This document shows, piece by piece, positions 5,532-8,639 of a stretch of DNA of 8,639 nucleotides. The notes under the pieces are model-generated. The model ran no database searches, had not been told where the DNA came from, and worked only from the letters and a program-made list of their open reading frames with translations. The position numbers and the translations under genes were made by a program. Every line of letters begins with the position of its first letter. The stretch's first letter is position 1. This stretch comes from an uncultured Lachnospiraceae bacterium (lineage in GTDB: Bacteria > Bacillota > Clostridia > Lachnospirales > Lachnospiraceae), in contig CATZYB010000112.1 of the NCBI GenBank assembly GCA_958426095.1, forward strand, positions 1-8,639, given 5' to 3'.

Positions 5532-6773
5532 ATGAAACAGTTTTTGATCATACTAGAATTTGAACTGCAGCACTATTTTAAAAATAAAATTTTTGCCGGT
5601 ATTACTACTTTCCTTGTACTGGCCATCGGTGTTGTCATGTTTTTTCCGCGGATATCCGGTCTTTTTAAAAATGAATCGGAATCCACAGAACCGGAGCAGC
5701 GCAAGGTGATGCTGGTGGCAGCGGAAACACCGGAAGAAGGAGAAGTACTGGAGCAGGTCTTCGGAGCGGCGTTTGAGGATTATAATGTTCAGGCGACAAC
5801 AGAGGGCGTAGAAATAATTAAGGAGCAGATACTGTCTGATGAGGCTGAGTGTGCTTTTGTCATTACAGGAGATATGTCCTATACTTACTATGTGAATAAT
5901 CTTTCAATGTATGATAATAATACGTCTGTAGCCGATGAGCTTTTTCAAAACATTTATCGTATGCGTGCGATGGTTGAAAAGGGCATTGAGCCGGTAGAGG
6001 CCGGAAGCATTTTATCCGCACAGATCGAGCATGAGGTTGAAAGTCTTGGTAAAGACCAGATGCAGAACTTCTTCTATACTTATATTATGATTTTTGCATT
6101 ATATATGGTTATATTGCTTTATGGACAGATGGTTGCTACCAATGTTGCGACAGAAAAAAGTTCCAGAGCGATGGAATTGCTCATTACCAGTGCGAAACCT
6201 TCAAGCATGATGTTTGGAAAAGTCATTGGTTCGGGATTAGCCGGTCTGACCCAGTTGGTGTTGGTTTTTGGCGCCTCCATTCTGTTTTATAACATGAATG
6301 CCGGATACTGGGGCGATAATTATATGATCCAATCCATATTTAATGTACCGCCCCATCTCTTAGGGTATATGCTGATTTTCTTTATTCTGGGATTCTTTAT
6401 TTACGCTTTTTTATATGGAGCAATTGGTTCGACAGCGTCAAAGGTAGAAGATATCAATACATCGGTAATGCCGCTGACATTCTTATTCATTGCTGCATTT
6501 GTTATTGTAGTCGTTTCCATGTCCAGCGGTACAATGGATAATATGGCTATGAAAATCTGCTCTTTTATTCCATTTACATCGCCGATCGCCATGTTTACCC
6601 GGATCGCCATGAGTACAGTGCCGATTTATGAAATCATCATCTCAATTGCTGTTTTAATTGTTTCTGTTTTTGGAATTGGCATTCTTTCGGCAAAAATTTA
6701 CCGGGTTGGCGTGTTGCTTTACGGTATGACACCGAAGATCAGTACGATTTTGAAAGCGATGAAAAATGCGTAA
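5532..6773 (+). CDS. ABC-2 type exporter, permease protein (YhaP/NatB-like)
   Basis: This 413-residue integral membrane protein partners the preceding ATPase; the genes are 17 bases apart and AAGGAAG (5521-5527) precedes the ATG. The first hydrophobic segment is at about 20-38. A hydrophilic, acid-rich domain of roughly 140 residues (about 42-178), probably extracytoplasmic, follows it. About five further membrane segments lie near 180-203, 229-254, 275-299, 312-330 and 364-388. Between the second and third is VATEKSSRAMELLITSAKP (205-223), the conserved cytoplasmic coupling region of ABC-2 permeases. The topology and length fit the YhaP/NatB group. No signal peptide cleavage is expected because the first segment serves as an anchor. 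The substrate cannot be read from the sequence. No regulator gene (GntR, two-component) adjoins the pair. No terminator was seen after the stop codon. Confidence 0.9.
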   Translation: MKQFLIILEFELQHYFKNKIFAGITTFLVLAIGVVMFFPRISGLFKNESESTEPEQRKVMLVAAETPEEGEVLEQVFGAAFEDYNVQATTEGVEIIKEQILSDEAECAFVITGDMSYTYYVNNLSMYDNNTSVADELFQNIYRMRAMVEKGIEPVEAGSILSAQIEHEVESLGKDQMQNFFYTYIMIFALYMVILLYGQMVATNVATEKSSRAMELLITSAKPSSMMFGKVIGSGLAGLTQLVLVFGASILFYNMNAGYWGDNYMIQSIFNVPPHLLGYMLIFFILGFFIYAFLYGAIGSTASKVEDINTSVMPLTFLFIAAFVIVVVSMSSGTMDNMAMKICSFIPFTSPIAMFTRIAMSTVPIYEIIISIAVLIVSVFGIGILSAKIYRVGVLLYGMTPKISTILKAMKNA

Positions 6774-6788
6774 AATCAAACAAAATCG

Positions 6789-6816
6789 TTGAATTTTAGC
6801 ATGAATATGATAAAAT
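6789..6816 (+). promoter_or_regulatory. Promoter for leuS
   Basis: A -35 TTGAAT (6789-6794) and a -10 TAAAAT (6811-6816) with a 16-base spacer lie in the 86-base gap between the permease stop and leuS. Initiation near 6823 gives a leader of about 37 bases with GAGAGGA (6843-6849) as ribosome binding site. The leader is far too short for a leucine T-box, so leuS appears not to be tRNA-regulated here. Confidence 0.65.
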
Positions 6817-6859
6817 ATAGGTTAGTTTGAAATTGAGATACAGAGAGGATGTTTAAATT

Positions 6860-8639
6860 ATGGCAACACCTTATAATCATAAGGAGATTGAAAAAAAGTG
6901 GCGTCAGAACTGGGAAAAGAATCCGGTAAACGTCAATGATGGTAAGAAACCGAAATATTACTGTCTGGACATGTTCCCATATCCGTCAGGAAATGGTCTG
7001 CATGTCGGACATTGGAGAGGCTATGTTATTTCTGATGTATGGAGCCGTTATAAGATGCTTCAGGGATATTACCTGATTCATCCGATGGGGTGGGATGCCT
7101 TTGGTCTTCCGGCTGAAAACTATGCGATCAAGATGGGCGTTCATCCGGCAAAATCCACAGCAGAAAACGTGGCAAATATTAAACGTCAGATTAATGAGAT
7201 CGCAGCTATTTATGACTGGGATATGGAAGTAAATACAACAGATCCGAAATTCTATAAATGGACTCAGTGGATTTTTGTAAAGATGTTTAAAGAAGGTCTG
7301 GCCTATGAAAAAGAGATGCCGATCAACTGGTGTCCTTCCTGTAAGACAGGTCTGGCAAATGAAGAAGTTGTCAATGGCAACTGTGAGCGCTGCGGTTCTC
7401 CTGTAACAAAGAAAAATCTGAAACAGTGGATGCTTCGTATTACAAAATATGCAGACCGTCTGCTGGAAGATCTGAATAAACTGGATTGGCCGGAAAAGGT
7501 TAAAAAGATGCAGACCGACTGGATCGGCAAATCCTACGGCGCAGAAGTGGACTTCCCGGTGGACGGCAGAGATGAGAAGATTACAGTGTATACGACACGT
7601 CCGGATACACTGTACGGCGCAACATTTATGGTACTGGCGCCGGAGCATGCTCTTGCTGCATCCTTAGCCACACCGGAAAACAAAGAAGCTGTTGATAAAT
7701 ACATCTATGAAGCTTCCATGAAATCTAATGTAGACCGTCTCCAGGATAAAGAAAAAACGGGTGTATTTACCGGAAGTTATGCCATCAATCCATTGAACGG
7801 CGCAAAGACGCCAATCTGGATTTCTGACTATGTACTGGCAGATTACGGTACAGGCGCTATTATGTGTGTACCGGCCCATGATGACCGTGACTTTGAATTT
7901 GCTACGAAATTCAATATTCCGATCATCCAGGTTATTGCCAAAGACGGCAAAGAAATTGAAAATATGACCGAAGCTTATACAGAAGCATCAGGAACTATGA
8001 TCAATTCCGGCGAATGGAATGGTATGGAATCTTCTGTTCTGAAAAAAGAAGCTCCGATGATCATTGAAGAAAAAGGGTTTGGCCGTAAGACTGTAAACTA
8101 CAAACTGCGTGACTGGGTATTCAGCCGTCAGCGTTATTGGGGCGAGCCGATTCCGATCGTTCATTGTCCGAAGTGCGGCTGCGTTCCTGTACCGGAAGAA
8201 GAACTTCCATTATTACTGCCGGAAGTTGAATCCTATCAGCCGACAGGTACGGGCGAATCCCCATTGGCAGCCATTGATTCCTGGGTAAATACGACCTGTC
8301 CGAACTGCGGCGCACCGGCTAAGAGAGAAACAAATACTATGCCTCAGTGGGCCGGCTCTTCCTGGTACTTCCTGCGTTATGTGGATTCTCATAATGACGA
8401 AGAACTTGTGTCCAGAGAAAAAGCAGATAAATATCTGCCGGTAGATATGTATATCGGCGGTGTAGAACATGCGGTACTGCATTTGCTTTATTCCCGTTTC
8501 TACACAAAATTCCTTTACGATATCGGAGTGATCGACTTTGATGAACCGTTCCATAAACTGTTCAATCAGGGTATGATCACAGGTAAAAACGGTATTAAGA
8601 TGAGTAAGTCCAAAGGCAATGTTATTTCACCGGATGATC
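6860..8639 (+). CDS. leuS: Leucyl-tRNA synthetase, C-terminus cut by window edge
   Basis: This class I aminoacyl-tRNA synthetase charges tRNA-Leu. The frame is open from the ATG at 6860 to the window end, 593 codons of a usual ~800, so the anticodon-binding and C-terminal domains are missing. The Rossmann HIGH motif appears as HVGH (48-51) after MFPYPSGNGL, with HPMGWDAFGLPAENYAI (74-90) following. A first zinc knuckle is CPSC...CERC (158-161 and 175-178). The CP1 editing domain spans roughly 225-415, with TTRPDT (245-250) and GTGAIMCVPAHDDRD (330-344), both typical of LeuRS proofreading. RDWVFSRQRYWGEPIP (417-432) returns to the catalytic core. A second Cys set is CPKC/CPNC (436-439, 480-483), and KMSKS (580-584) is just inside the edge. 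All motifs are intact, so an active, editing enzyme is expected. The start follows GAGAGGA by 10 bases. It is likely transcribed from its own promoter, with possible read-through from the ABC operon. Confidence 0.97.
   Translation, partial: MATPYNHKEIEKKWRQNWEKNPVNVNDGKKPKYYCLDMFPYPSGNGLHVGHWRGYVISDVWSRYKMLQGYYLIHPMGWDAFGLPAENYAIKMGVHPAKSTAENVANIKRQINEIAAIYDWDMEVNTTDPKFYKWTQWIFVKMFKEGLAYEKEMPINWCPSCKTGLANEEVVNGNCERCGSPVTKKNLKQWMLRITKYADRLLEDLNKLDWPEKVKKMQTDWIGKSYGAEVDFPVDGRDEKITVYTTRPDTLYGATFMVLAPEHALAASLATPENKEAVDKYIYEASMKSNVDRLQDKEKTGVFTGSYAINPLNGAKTPIWISDYVLADYGTGAIMCVPAHDDRDFEFATKFNIPIIQVIAKDGKEIENMTEAYTEASGTMINSGEWNGMESSVLKKEAPMIIEEKGFGRKTVNYKLRDWVFSRQRYWGEPIPIVHCPKCGCVPVPEEELPLLLPEVESYQPTGTGESPLAAIDSWVNTTCPNCGAPAKRETNTMPQWAGSSWYFLRYVDSHNDEELVSREKADKYLPVDMYIGGVEHAVLHLLYSRFYTKFLYDIGVIDFDEPFHKLFNQGMITGKNGIKMSKSKGNVISPDD

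Noticed and set aside
6774..6859. A leucine T-box or other riboswitch before leuS
   Set aside because: The gap is only 86 bases and holds a promoter and ribosome binding site but no T-box core, specifier loop or terminator hairpin.
6986..7648. A 220-codon leftward open frame inside leuS
   Set aside because: It is antisense to the catalytic and editing domains of leuS. The opposite strand encodes intact LeuRS motifs throughout.
1..8639. Mobile element, CRISPR array, toxin-antitoxin or phage-defence system
   Set aside because: All long reading frames belong to recognised housekeeping or transport families. No direct-repeat arrays, terminal inverted repeats, recombinase motifs or small gene pairs were seen.

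Overview
The window reads as chromosomal housekeeping DNA from a low-to-moderate-GC Gram-positive anaerobe. It is most likely a member of the Clostridia, possibly Lachnospiraceae. The grounds are a T-box leader, strong AGGAGG-type ribosome binding sites, a TyrA with a C-terminal ACT domain, an EPSP synthase of the class II (Gram-positive type) motif set, and a YhaQ/YhaP-like ABC pair. The taxonomic call is an inference from style and gene families, not from a search. I see no transposases, integrases, CRISPR repeats, tRNA or rRNA genes.

Layout. Positions 1-1943 hold a leftward aromatic amino acid operon. tyrA (prephenate dehydrogenase, 840-1943) is followed 27 bases later by aroA (EPSP synthase), whose start and first 270 codons are here and whose 3' part lies beyond base 1. 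The operon is preceded by a long leader (about 2312-1944) holding a T-box riboswitch. All its landmarks are readable: an AGTA motif, a specifier loop with a UAC (tyrosine) codon, the CCGTTAT element, a stem III, the GGTGGTACC T-box core and an overlapping intrinsic terminator. An extended -10 promoter fits just upstream. Uncharged tRNA-Tyr should therefore switch on both tyrA and aroA.

A divergent promoter then drives the rightward gene at 2438-4519. It encodes a full-length EF-G paralogue of the EF-G2/FusA2-like type. Its GTPase motifs depart from those of canonical EF-G, while the ribosome-facing domain IV is well kept. It stands alone, away from any str-operon gene, and uses a biased codon set typical of well-expressed genes. 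A hairpin without a U-tract follows it.

Next is a two-gene ABC exporter operon: an ATPase (4630-5514) and an ABC-2 permease (5532-6773), 17 bases apart and closest in style to YhaQP/NatAB. Last comes leuS (6860 to beyond the end), with its own promoter. It encodes leucyl-tRNA synthetase truncated by the window edge just after the KMSKS motif.

Two themes connect the window: aromatic amino acid supply sensed through tRNA charging, and translation (the EF-G paralogue and LeuRS). I do not see an obviously new multi-gene system. The points most worth a second look are the EF-G paralogue with altered G3, G4 and G5 motifs, and the placing of a common-pathway enzyme (aroA) under a tyrosine-only T-box.
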